A stretch of DNA of 64,000 nucleotides from an uncultured Sphingomonadales bacterium (GTDB lineage: Bacteria; Pseudomonadota; Alphaproteobacteria; Sphingomonadales; Rhodothalassiaceae): positions 1 to 64,000 of the forward strand of contig CANMND010000006.1 in the NCBI GenBank assembly GCA_947499155.1, read 5' to 3'. A program made the position numbers and the translations under genes. Under the pieces are notes generated by a model that saw nothing but the letters and a program-made list of their open reading frames with translations, did not search any database and was not told the origin of the DNA. Below are positions 57,194 through 64,000 of this stretch, piece by piece; position 1 is the first letter of the stretch; every line of letters begins with the position of its first letter.

Positions 57194-58317
57194 GAAGGGT
57201 CGCATTCTTCATTCCGTCTATGAGAGGTGGCGGAGGCGAAAAAGTCATTTTAAATCTTGTAACCGGGTTTGCGGAGCGGGGTCTTGATGTGGATTTGGTC
57301 CTGGTCAGTGCAGAAGGCCCATTTCTGGCGGATGTACCTGAAAATGTCCGTATCATTGATTTAAAGGGACGCCGTCTGATCACTTCCATTCCTGCACTTT
57401 TTCGCTATTTCCGCAAGGAAAGGCCGGAGGCATTTTTATCTGCTTTTATGGGATCCAATATCGCCTCGGTTCTTGTGCGCAAGCTTTCTGGTGCTCAGAC
57501 TAAACTGGTCTTGACCGAGCACAGCACGCGGAGCGCGGCTGCGGAAAATCTAAAGTCCTTGCGTGAAAGAGTGTATCCATTCTTTATGCGTTATACATAT
57601 CCCCGTGCGGATGATGTTGTTGCGGTTTCGGGTGGTGTGGCCGATGACTTGTCGAAACTGACTGGTATGGATCGCGAGCGTATAAAGGTTATCTACAATC
57701 CTGTCCTGACTGAGCAGATGTTCAAACGGGCGACTGAGCCTTTGGACCATCCCTGGTTCCGCGGAGAAGAACCACCGGTTATTCTTGGAGTTGGGCGCCT
57801 GACACGTCAAAAAGATTTTGCGACACTTATCCACGCGTTCGATATTGTAAGGCAGAAGCGCCCTGCGCGCCTCATGATCCTGGGCGAGGGTGAAGAGCGT
57901 GCAAAACTTGAGGCACTTATAAGGGAACTCGGGCTGGAAGAAAGTATCGCACTTCCTGGTTTCGATCCGAACCCCTATCGATATCTGAAGCGTACGGCTA
58001 TTTTTGCGCTCTCTTCAAGATGGGAAGGATTGCCAACCGTGCTTATTGAGGCCATGGCTTTCGGCACACCTGTTGTGAGTACTGATTGTCCAAGTGGCCC
58101 ACAAGAAATTCTTGAGGGTGGCAGCCATGGCCCGCTTGTTCCAGTTGGGGATCCTTCAGCGCTCGCCGAGGCAATTCTGCGCCAGCTTGAATCCCCCATG
58201 CGTGATACTCTTGAACAACGTTCAAATATATTTACTACCGAGGCAGCACTGCAGCCCTATGCTGATGTTCTGGGTATTACGCTTGATCGCGTTGATACGT
58301 GCATCAAGCTGTCTTGA
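57190..58317 (+). CDS. Glycosyltransferase family 4
   Basis: The 375-residue GT-B-fold enzyme has FFIPSMRGGGGEKVILNLV at the N-terminus, IYNPV before the linker, LGVGRLTRQKDFATLIHAF (C-domain start), LPGFDPNPYRYL, and the EX7E donor motif in LSSRWEGLPTVLIEAMAFGTPVV. It probably adds a hexose or similar sugar from a nucleotide donor to the repeat unit. The ATG overlaps the preceding stop. Its 3' end overlaps the convergent polymerase gene by 14 bases. Confidence 0.92.
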   Translation: MRRVAFFIPSMRGGGGEKVILNLVTGFAERGLDVDLVLVSAEGPFLADVPENVRIIDLKGRRLITSIPALFRYFRKERPEAFLSAFMGSNIASVLVRKLSGAQTKLVLTEHSTRSAAAENLKSLRERVYPFFMRYTYPRADDVVAVSGGVADDLSKLTGMDRERIKVIYNPVLTEQMFKRATEPLDHPWFRGEEPPVILGVGRLTRQKDFATLIHAFDIVRQKRPARLMILGEGEERAKLEALIRELGLEESIALPGFDPNPYRYLKRTAIFALSSRWEGLPTVLIEAMAFGTPVVSTDCPSGPQEILEGGSHGPLVPVGDPSALAEAILRQLESPMRDTLEQRSNIFTTEAALQPYADVLGITLDRVDTCIKLS

Positions 58318-59656
58318 CGGATTCAACACGTTGTTTCATTGGGCGAGTGGCTCGGGATTGGCCGGCAGACCATAGCCAGTACGTAATCATAAAGATAACA
58401 AGCGGTGTGCGTAATGGAATAAGTACTACCATAGCTCCTGCAAGATAAATACTTAGAAAAAAGAGTGCGAGTTTAAATTTGTTCCTCTTACGACTGAATA
58501 TGCCGAGCCCATTCATCAATAAAGGAACCAAGAGAAAGAAAAATGAAAGAAGAAACGGCCACTTTCCTTGGGCATAATATGTCAGATAGCCTGAATCTAT
58601 GACTCCAAATTTTTCCCCAGGTGGGGTCATTGTTCCAAGTGGATATTCTCTTAAACTGCTATATATGTGGGGCCATTTATCACGTGTTCTGGATGATAAG
58701 GATGAATCGGAAAGAACCTCGACGGATTCAAGGTTGTAAAATATTTCAAAACGTTTGGTGATTATATCCAAACCGATATAATAGTTAATTATAATCAATG
58801 CGACTGAAAACAATGCAGAGAAAGATATTATGAACCGAAGCGATTTATTCGTATTCGTTGTTAAAAGATAAGTCGTAAAAATAAGTATTAGCGCTAATAC
58901 TGTTGACCTGGATAATGTGAAAATAACAAGAATACTCGATAGTGTAATTATGATGAATAGAGTGCGTGAGGGCAGTTTTTCATATAAAGAAATAAAATGA
59001 ATAAATAATATTAATCCAAATATACCTAAAGTGTTTGCGGTACTAAAAAATCCAGAAGCTCGAAAGCCGTCAAATATACGATAATGTTCGTCAACAACAA
59101 ATGGTTCGATGTATTTTGTTATAATTAGTATATCACTAATTACACCCAGTTGTGAGAGGATTTGCATTATTCCAAGGATTAAATTTGCTAGTAGAGCAAA
59201 TATGAATATGCCATTTATACGTTTATGCGGAAATGTATTATATCTATGGCCAAATAGTAGAATATACATTGCCATCGGTGCCCAAATAAGGACCATACGC
59301 AGCGAGTTTGAAATACCTGCAACTCCAGCACCAGTAGCTATCACAGCAACCAGGGGGAATAGTATTTCGCATCCTGCCAGTGGAAAAATTGGCCAAATAT
59401 TTCGTATCCCCCGCGATAATCTGGGTCGGTGCAAAAGCGTGGCCACGCCCAGAAAGATGCAGGAAATGGAAAAAAGGTCTGGGACGCGAAGGGCAGCGCT
59501 CCCAAACAAGAAAAATCCGTGTGGATAAAAGAAGAGTATAGAAAACAAATAGCAAAGGAGAAGGACTTCATAAACGCGTCGGATATCGCCGATATGCACG
59601 GAATTGGTTATACCGGGATAAGGCGACGATACTGAAGGTGCAGCGGTCTTCGACAT
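58304..59656 (-). CDS. O-antigen ligase/polymerase-like membrane protein (Wzy/WaaL type)
   Basis: The 450-residue protein has ten or more hydrophobic helices and a larger periplasmic loop (about residues 310-365, with SLSSRTRDKWPHIYSSL and DSGYLTYYAQGKWPF). That is the pattern of Wzy polymerases and O-antigen ligases; no catalytic motif can be fixed. The gene is markedly AT-rich with runs of A and T, unlike its neighbours. It is last in a leftward GT2-GT4-polymerase order and converges on the rightward GT4 gene. ATG 59656 or 59698 may be the start; neither has a clear binding site. Confidence 0.82.
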   Translation of the reverse strand: MSKTAAPSVSSPYPGITNSVHIGDIRRVYEVLLLCYLFSILFFYPHGFFLFGSAALRVPDLFSISCIFLGVATLLHRPRLSRGIRNIWPIFPLAGCEILFPLVAVIATGAGVAGISNSLRMVLIWAPMAMYILLFGHRYNTFPHKRINGIFIFALLANLILGIMQILSQLGVISDILIITKYIEPFVVDEHYRIFDGFRASGFFSTANTLGIFGLILFIHFISLYEKLPSRTLFIIITLSSILVIFTLSRSTVLALILIFTTYLLTTNTNKSLRFIISFSALFSVALIIINYYIGLDIITKRFEIFYNLESVEVLSDSSLSSRTRDKWPHIYSSLREYPLGTMTPPGEKFGVIDSGYLTYYAQGKWPFLLSFFFLLVPLLMNGLGIFSRKRNKFKLALFFLSIYLAGAMVVLIPLRTPLVIFMITYWLWSAGQSRATRPMKQRVESVKTA

Positions 59657-59748
59657 GGTCAATTCGAACTCAGTTGTATGGTTGTTCGGGCAGCACATAC
59701 TCTGCTGTTGCTTTTACAGTGTCGTAGCGGAAACGCGGCGTAGGGTTC

Positions 59749-60870
59749 CTAAGCCAAATTCTCTATGAGTAACCGGTTATATATGTCTGCGTAACGATTG
59801 GCCATGCGTACTGCCGAGAACTCGTTTTTGGCAAGAGTGCGCGCCGCACGCGATACAGTCGTCCGGTCATGAGTCAACATCTCAACAATTTTAGTTGTAA
59901 AATCTTCTGGGTCATCCAGTTTAGCGATTAATCCCGCTCCGGCCGCCTCGACACCGAATTCCTTGTGAGGTTCGATATCAGAGAGAACTACCCCAAGACC
60001 AGCAGACAAGGACTCCATGACGGTGTTAGGGAGTCCTTCTGCGCAGGATGCTGATACGAAAAGGTCGGAACACTGGAGGTATTCGTTCACATTTTTAACA
60101 CGACCAGCATATTTTACTGCCGGGTTTCCTGCCGCATCATTCTCCAATTGTGTGCGCATGGCACCATCTCCGAGGAAAATTAGATCAGCATACTGGGATA
60201 GGTTACTATGAAGGAATGCATGCAGAATAATGTTGGGGCGTTTGCCTTGTGCAAGTTTACCAACGGAAATGATTAGGTGTCGGTTTGGGTCGAGCCCGAG
60301 TGACTGTCGCAATCGAGCGCGTTCGTTGCGGTCAGCAGGTCGAAATTCATCAGTGTCTACTCCGTTTTGGACAGACAATATGTCTGGCTGGATTGCGGTT
60401 AGCAGATCAGCGACGGCTTTGGAGCAGGCAATTGGACGCTGTGCCTTCCTGACCAGTCGCAAGTGCTGCCATGCCATTAACCCACCCTGGATTCTCCCAT
60501 ATCTATGTGGATAGTCATTCCAGGCATAATTATGCAGAGTGAGAATATGTGGGGTCGTGCCAGAAACCGCATGACATATGAAATCGCTCCTTATGCCATG
60601 GCTATGGATCACATGTGGAGCAATCTTCTGAACAACTTCTTTTGTTCTCGATTTTGCCAAAAATACTCCTGCCACTCTGGAAAGTCCCAAGGTGTGCAGT
60701 TTTATCTCGGCATCACGGAAATCGTCAGCAAGACTGTCTTGTGGGTCGGTTGACAGAGTCAGAACGTGTGGCGCATAGCCGAATTTCGGCAGGAACCGGC
60801 AAAGATTGAGCAACTGCCTGATCGGCCCGGATCGACCGGTCGTAGAGACAACGAAAAGAACTTTTTTCAT
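59749..60870 (-). CDS. Glycosyltransferase family 4
   Basis: The 373-residue GT-B enzyme has FVVSTTGRSGPIRQLLNLCRFL at the N-terminus, VIHSHGIRSDFI, SVQNGVDTDEFRP before the linker, then LISVGKLAQGKRPNI and YAGRVKNVNEYLQCSDLFVSAS. The donor motif EGLPNTVMESLSAGLGVVLSD follows. It follows the GT2 gene by 16 bases on the minus strand. Linkage and sugar are unknown. Confidence 0.92.
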   Translation of the reverse strand: MKKVLFVVSTTGRSGPIRQLLNLCRFLPKFGYAPHVLTLSTDPQDSLADDFRDAEIKLHTLGLSRVAGVFLAKSRTKEVVQKIAPHVIHSHGIRSDFICHAVSGTTPHILTLHNYAWNDYPHRYGRIQGGLMAWQHLRLVRKAQRPIACSKAVADLLTAIQPDILSVQNGVDTDEFRPADRNERARLRQSLGLDPNRHLIISVGKLAQGKRPNIILHAFLHSNLSQYADLIFLGDGAMRTQLENDAAGNPAVKYAGRVKNVNEYLQCSDLFVSASCAEGLPNTVMESLSAGLGVVLSDIEPHKEFGVEAAGAGLIAKLDDPEDFTTKIVEMLTHDRTTVSRAARTLAKNEFSAVRMANRYADIYNRLLIENLA

Positions 60871-60886
60871 CTCGGCCTTCCGCAGA

Positions 60887-61717
60887 TCACCGCAAACGAC
60901 TTTTGTAAAGAAAACGAGTCAGGGAAGATGGTGCCAGCCGGACGCCAAGCCGCAATATCGGATAGATCAATCGCCAGTTTAACCCGTGAGTTTCCCATAT
61001 ACCGCGTCTCCAGACCTGGAATTCCTTGTAGGCGCGTGCCCGGCCCCTTCGCTGAAAGAATGTGTCAGATACTGTCATTTCGACAAGAACCTCGTCCATA
61101 TTTGAGATCCTCAAGCCCAGTTTCAGACACTTAAACCAGAGTGCAACATCCTGGGCTACGGAATAGTCTGGGTAATTCTTGAACTGCTCTATTGCGGAAC
61201 GGCGGAAGCAGACTGTTGGATGCGCCAGGGGACTGCGTTTGGCAAAGCACTTGCGAATTTCTGCATCTTCTTTTGGATAGTGGATCGTCTTGAGGGTTTT
61301 TCCCTGCTCATTGACCTCGGTAATGGCACCACCCAGAATATCAATATCTGGCCGGTCGTGCATGACTTGAATTTGCCTCGCCACCCGATCCGGCCGTGAG
61401 AAATCATCACTGTCCATCCGGAACACGAATATTTCGTCTTCTAACGCGTCAATGAGCCGGTTTAGCGAGGCTGCAAGGCCGATATTGGTTGGATTGCGCA
61501 GCACTTTAAAAAGTGATGCCGCATGGGCATCAATCACACTATCAATTCCGTCCCCGACTGGCCCGTCGACACAAAGATAAATACGCACCTCCGTGTCGCT
61601 GCAATCTTGCTCCTCCATGGAGCAAAGTGCGCGGTCGAACAGGGCCGGATCATCTCCGCGATAGACGGACATGATGATGGCGACGGGGGATGCCGTTGAT
61701 GGTGATGGTGAGCTCAT
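60887..61717 (-). CDS. Glycosyltransferase family 2
   Basis: The 276-residue GT-A enzyme has IIMSVYRGDDPALFDRALCSM at the N-terminus, YLCVDGPVGDG, and NIGLAASLNRLID. A metal-binding FRMDSDDFSRPDRV (DSDD near 102-105) and AHPTVCFRRSAI follow. It most resembles amylovoran/EpsE-type GT2 enzymes of exopolysaccharide loci. ATG 61717 is used because the family motif starts about 13 residues later; an ATG at 61780 would add a poorly conserved leader. It is first in the leftward half of the locus. Confidence 0.9.
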   Translation of the reverse strand: MSSPSPSTASPVAIIMSVYRGDDPALFDRALCSMEEQDCSDTEVRIYLCVDGPVGDGIDSVIDAHAASLFKVLRNPTNIGLAASLNRLIDALEDEIFVFRMDSDDFSRPDRVARQIQVMHDRPDIDILGGAITEVNEQGKTLKTIHYPKEDAEIRKCFAKRSPLAHPTVCFRRSAIEQFKNYPDYSVAQDVALWFKCLKLGLRISNMDEVLVEMTVSDTFFQRRGRARAYKEFQVWRRGIWETHGLNWRLIYPILRLGVRLAPSSLTRFLYKSRLR

Positions 61718-62647
61718 GGTCGGGCACCATAATGTCAAGGGTGGTGCACGTCCAGAGATAATCCGTGGCCTGTGATTCACCTATAATTTCAGACCTGTTG
61801 CCCAAGCCAATCGCCCCAAACGGTACGGGTCAAACATATAGTAGAAACATTTCACTGTGGTTTGTTTGCCTGTATGTACGCAATGTCGAATGTTCTGTGT
61901 GGCGACGGCCACGATCCACCCGGCGCGGATGTATTATTGGGGCCCAACGCCTTTGCAATAGCGCTACTTTGAGAGGTTATGATCGCCTGGCAGATATTAA
62001 CAACAGTACAGGTGAGTATAGTCGGGTCTCAGTTCCCTAATAATTTCAGGCATAATCTTGTGGCGGGAATCGGTTTGCTGCTGTCAACATTTGATGCACC
62101 GAAAGAGGTGCGTCACAGAAGCCTCTTTTTCGCTCGACAATTCCAGCATAGCAATAAGGACAAAGTATACCTGCAGGTTGAATCCGGCTCTTGTCGTCTG
62201 ACCATGACGTATTGCTCTATTCAAATAACAGTAATGGCCCTTCCTGTGCGCGGTTAATGCTGGTCCGTTCTGCGCGCGGTAGTTAGGGAAATCGTTTAAA
62301 CGAGTGTCTTTTCACGTCAAAGAGAGAAGTACATGAATATATTAAAATATTAATTTCCAGCTTTATCGAATCATATTGGGGTGGCTCCAAAGTGTCATCG
62401 CGAAATGTGAGAAGTGGCCTCCTCCTGTCATCTCGCTTCAGGTCATCTCGCAATCTCGTCCGCAGAATTCTTTCAGGCTCGACAACCATATGCGCAGTTG
62501 TGGATTCACCGATCAGGTTGGAGAATGGCAGGAAGAGCAAGAGCGTGGGGAGTGGCGAAGGCGCGTTCAAGGTGCGCGAATTATTAATAGAAGGAGAGTG
62601 GGGCCAAGAAACAGGCGGCATGACTGGTGTTGCAATGTGAGCCGCGC
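61718..62647. other. Long gene-poor stretch at the edge of the exopolysaccharide locus
   Basis: These 930 bases hold several short open frames on both strands but none with family sequence, a good ribosome binding site or consistent codon use. An AT-rich palindromic patch lies at 62335-62355. Around 62415-62460 the minus strand reads GCGAGATGACCTGAAGCGAGATGACAGGAGG, resembling eroded ends of the dispersed repeat. The upstream promoter of the GT2-GT4-polymerase group should lie near 61720-61900. Confidence 0.55.
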
Positions 62648-63040
62648 ATGTCCCGTGACTTCTATATTGAGTGCGCATCGACAGAGCAGGCGGCAGAGGC
62701 TGAACGTATTCTGTCATCCGTGAAAGCATCAGATGGCACAATGTTGTTTGATGTGGATAATCGGGGGCGCGATCTGTTTGTCATGCTGGTTTGGTCACAT
62801 GACATAGGTGCGGACTATTCATATTTTGTCGGAAACCGTGCATTCGACGGGTTGCGGGATGACGTGGCGTTTGTTGCCATAAAGAATGGCCAGCATAACG
62901 GGATCGGTTATTTCCTCGATACGGGGACGTCGCCTGATGCTGAGCATGCTACATTCCCGCTGGCTGACATCCCGCAAAAGGTGTGTGAGGCACTGGGCGT
63001 TTCATGGAGAGAGCGGGCGCTGTCTCGTGAGTTTGCCTGA
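62648..63040 (+). CDS. Short protein of unknown function, possibly a 3' gene remnant
   Basis: The 130-residue reading frame has good codon usage and protein-like sequence: FYIECASTEQAAEAERIL, LFDVDNRGRDLFVMLVW, DIGADYSYFVGNRAF, and NGIGYFLDTG, with HATFPLADIPQKVCEALGV near the end. It has no signal peptide and the ATG at 62648 lacks a clear Shine-Dalgarno. The size and abrupt N-terminus would fit a C-terminal domain left from a longer gene whose 5' part decayed in the preceding 930 bases. I do not recognise the family. Confidence 0.55.
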   Translation: MSRDFYIECASTEQAAEAERILSSVKASDGTMLFDVDNRGRDLFVMLVWSHDIGADYSYFVGNRAFDGLRDDVAFVAIKNGQHNGIGYFLDTGTSPDAEHATFPLADIPQKVCEALGVSWRERALSREFA

Positions 63041-63258
63041 ACACATCATCACTACCAGCTATACAGCCCCGGCCTGGCATATGGAAAATTGCCAGCGACG
63101 TGATCCATCATAAATCTTGGCATTCTTTTCCTCGCCCTTGCGCAGGATGCACGGACTGTGAAATGATCGTCGGTCATGTATAAAAACAAAGACCACAATG
63201 GTATGGGGAAGTTTGGTGCATGCTTGATGCACAGACCTGTTTTCTTGGGGAAAATGTG

Positions 63259-64000
63259 ATGGAAAAGTCAGAAAAGAAGCAACAGAACACACAGGTTTTC
63301 CCTGTGCCAGAGCATATCCTGAAATCCACCAGGTGCGACCGCGCAAAATACGATGAGATGTATCGCCGCTCGGTCGAGGATCCGGACGGGTTCTGGGCCG
63401 AAGAGGGTAAAAGGCTCGACTGGATCAAGCCCTACAGCATCGTCAAAAACACCAGTTTTGAGGGCGATGTCTCGATCAGGTGGTTTGAGGACGGCACGCT
63501 GAACGCCAGTGTGAACTGTATCGACCGCCATCTCCCGCACAAGGCTAATGATGTCGCCCTGATCTGGGAAGGGGATAACCCTGCCTATCATTTCTCGATT
63601 ACCTATCAGCAGCTTTATAATCATGTCTGCCGCTTTGCGAATGTCTTGAAACGCATGGGCGTGAAAAAGGGTGATCGGGTGACACTTTATCTGCCGATGA
63701 TCCCGGAGACCGCCTATGCCATGCTGGCCTGTGCCCGTATTGGTGCGACACATTCCGTAGTGTTTGGTGGATTTTCGGCCGATGCTCTCGCGGGCCGCAT
63801 CAATGATTGCGACAGCCACTGGGTTGTCACAGCCGATGAAGGCGTTCGCGCTGGCCGCTCGGTTCCTTTGAAAGCGAACCTGGACAAGGCGGCTGAGAAA
63901 TGCCCGCATCTGGAAGGCGTTCTGGTGGTTCGCCATACCGGCGGCAAGGTGGATTGGTTTGAGGACCGCGACCACTGGTACCACGAAGAAGCGCTTAATG
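63259..64000 (+). CDS. acs: Acetyl-CoA synthetase (partial, runs off the window)
   Basis: The first 247 residues are present. They match acetate-CoA ligase: [66 protein letters not shown] and [20 protein letters not shown]. The ATP-binding core and catalytic Lys region lie beyond the window. Acs activates acetate to acetyl-CoA via acetyl-AMP. It gives a route for acetate made from DeoC-derived acetaldehyde, although it is 15 kb from that operon. GGGG lies just before ATG 63259. Confidence 0.93.
   Translation, partial: MEKSEKKQQNTQVFPVPEHILKSTRCDRAKYDEMYRRSVEDPDGFWAEEGKRLDWIKPYSIVKNTSFEGDVSIRWFEDGTLNASVNCIDRHLPHKANDVALIWEGDNPAYHFSITYQQLYNHVCRFANVLKRMGVKKGDRVTLYLPMIPETAYAMLACARIGATHSVVFGGFSADALAGRINDCDSHWVVTADEGVRAGRSVPLKANLDKAAEKCPHLEGVLVVRHTGGKVDWFEDRDHWYHEEALN

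Noticed and set aside
62392-62640. 82-residue plus-strand frame with a GTG start
   Set aside because: Basic, low-complexity sequence in a region with repeat-like fragments; no Shine-Dalgarno and not in frame with the gene at 62648.

Overview
The window reads as a chromosomal segment of a Gram-negative alphaproteobacterium. Supporting signs are the order hflK-hflC-DUF2065-degP-serB-miaA-ilvC, the lgt / NDUFAF7-like methyltransferase / pgeF run, gatCAB, an alphaproteobacterial-type UbiK, a TonB-dependent receptor and many radical or oxidative housekeeping enzymes. The exact order or family is not decided; a Kordiimonadales/Emcibacterales/Sphingomonadales-like marine lineage is only a guess. Genes are dense, often with ATGA/GTGA overlaps, and GC is moderate apart from a few AT-rich patches.

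Layout. 1-327: dispersed palindromic repeats and a heptamer tandem repeat. 328-10093: housekeeping genes (ruvX, DUF3089 hydrolase, GNAT, gatCAB, trmL, hemF, a radical SAM protein, a YbjN-like protein, ubiK). 10275-14893: lgt, methyltransferase, pgeF, prs and a fasciclin protein with an odd Asp/Arg insert. 14968-22965: the Mrp ATPase, hflKC, degP, serB, miaA and ilvC, with ilvIH not between miaA and ilvC. 23167-28716: a complete elongasome operon (mreBCD, PBP2, rodA). 28836-33616: DUF2147 protein, putA, maiA and tRNA-Val. 33617-35515: an AT-rich patch with one DUF4236 gene.

35516-48761 is a nucleoside-scavenging island. Rightward genes are deoA, a CNT nucleoside transporter, a nucleoside hydrolase, a ribokinase and a RutR-like TetR regulator. 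Leftward genes are deoB, deoC, a two-domain ALDH16-type dehydrogenase, cdd and a TonB-dependent receptor. Together they suggest outer- and inner-membrane uptake, glycosidic cleavage, conversion of (deoxy)ribose to glyceraldehyde-3-phosphate plus acetaldehyde, and oxidation of acetaldehyde to acetate. An acetyl-CoA synthetase gene begins at 63259 and runs off the window. A near match to the 16-bp RutR operator lies just upstream of deoB.

49117-52850 holds four predicted exported proteins: an unknown, a cytochrome P460, and a two-gene unit of a secreted serine hydrolase and a secreted partner of unknown role. 53071-61717 is an exopolysaccharide locus: Wzz, flippase, methyltransferase, an unknown protein with a GQHR motif and a GT4 rightward, converging on a leftward GT2, GT4 and AT-rich Wzy-like polymerase. 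61718-62647 has no convincing gene; a short possible gene remnant and partial acs follow.
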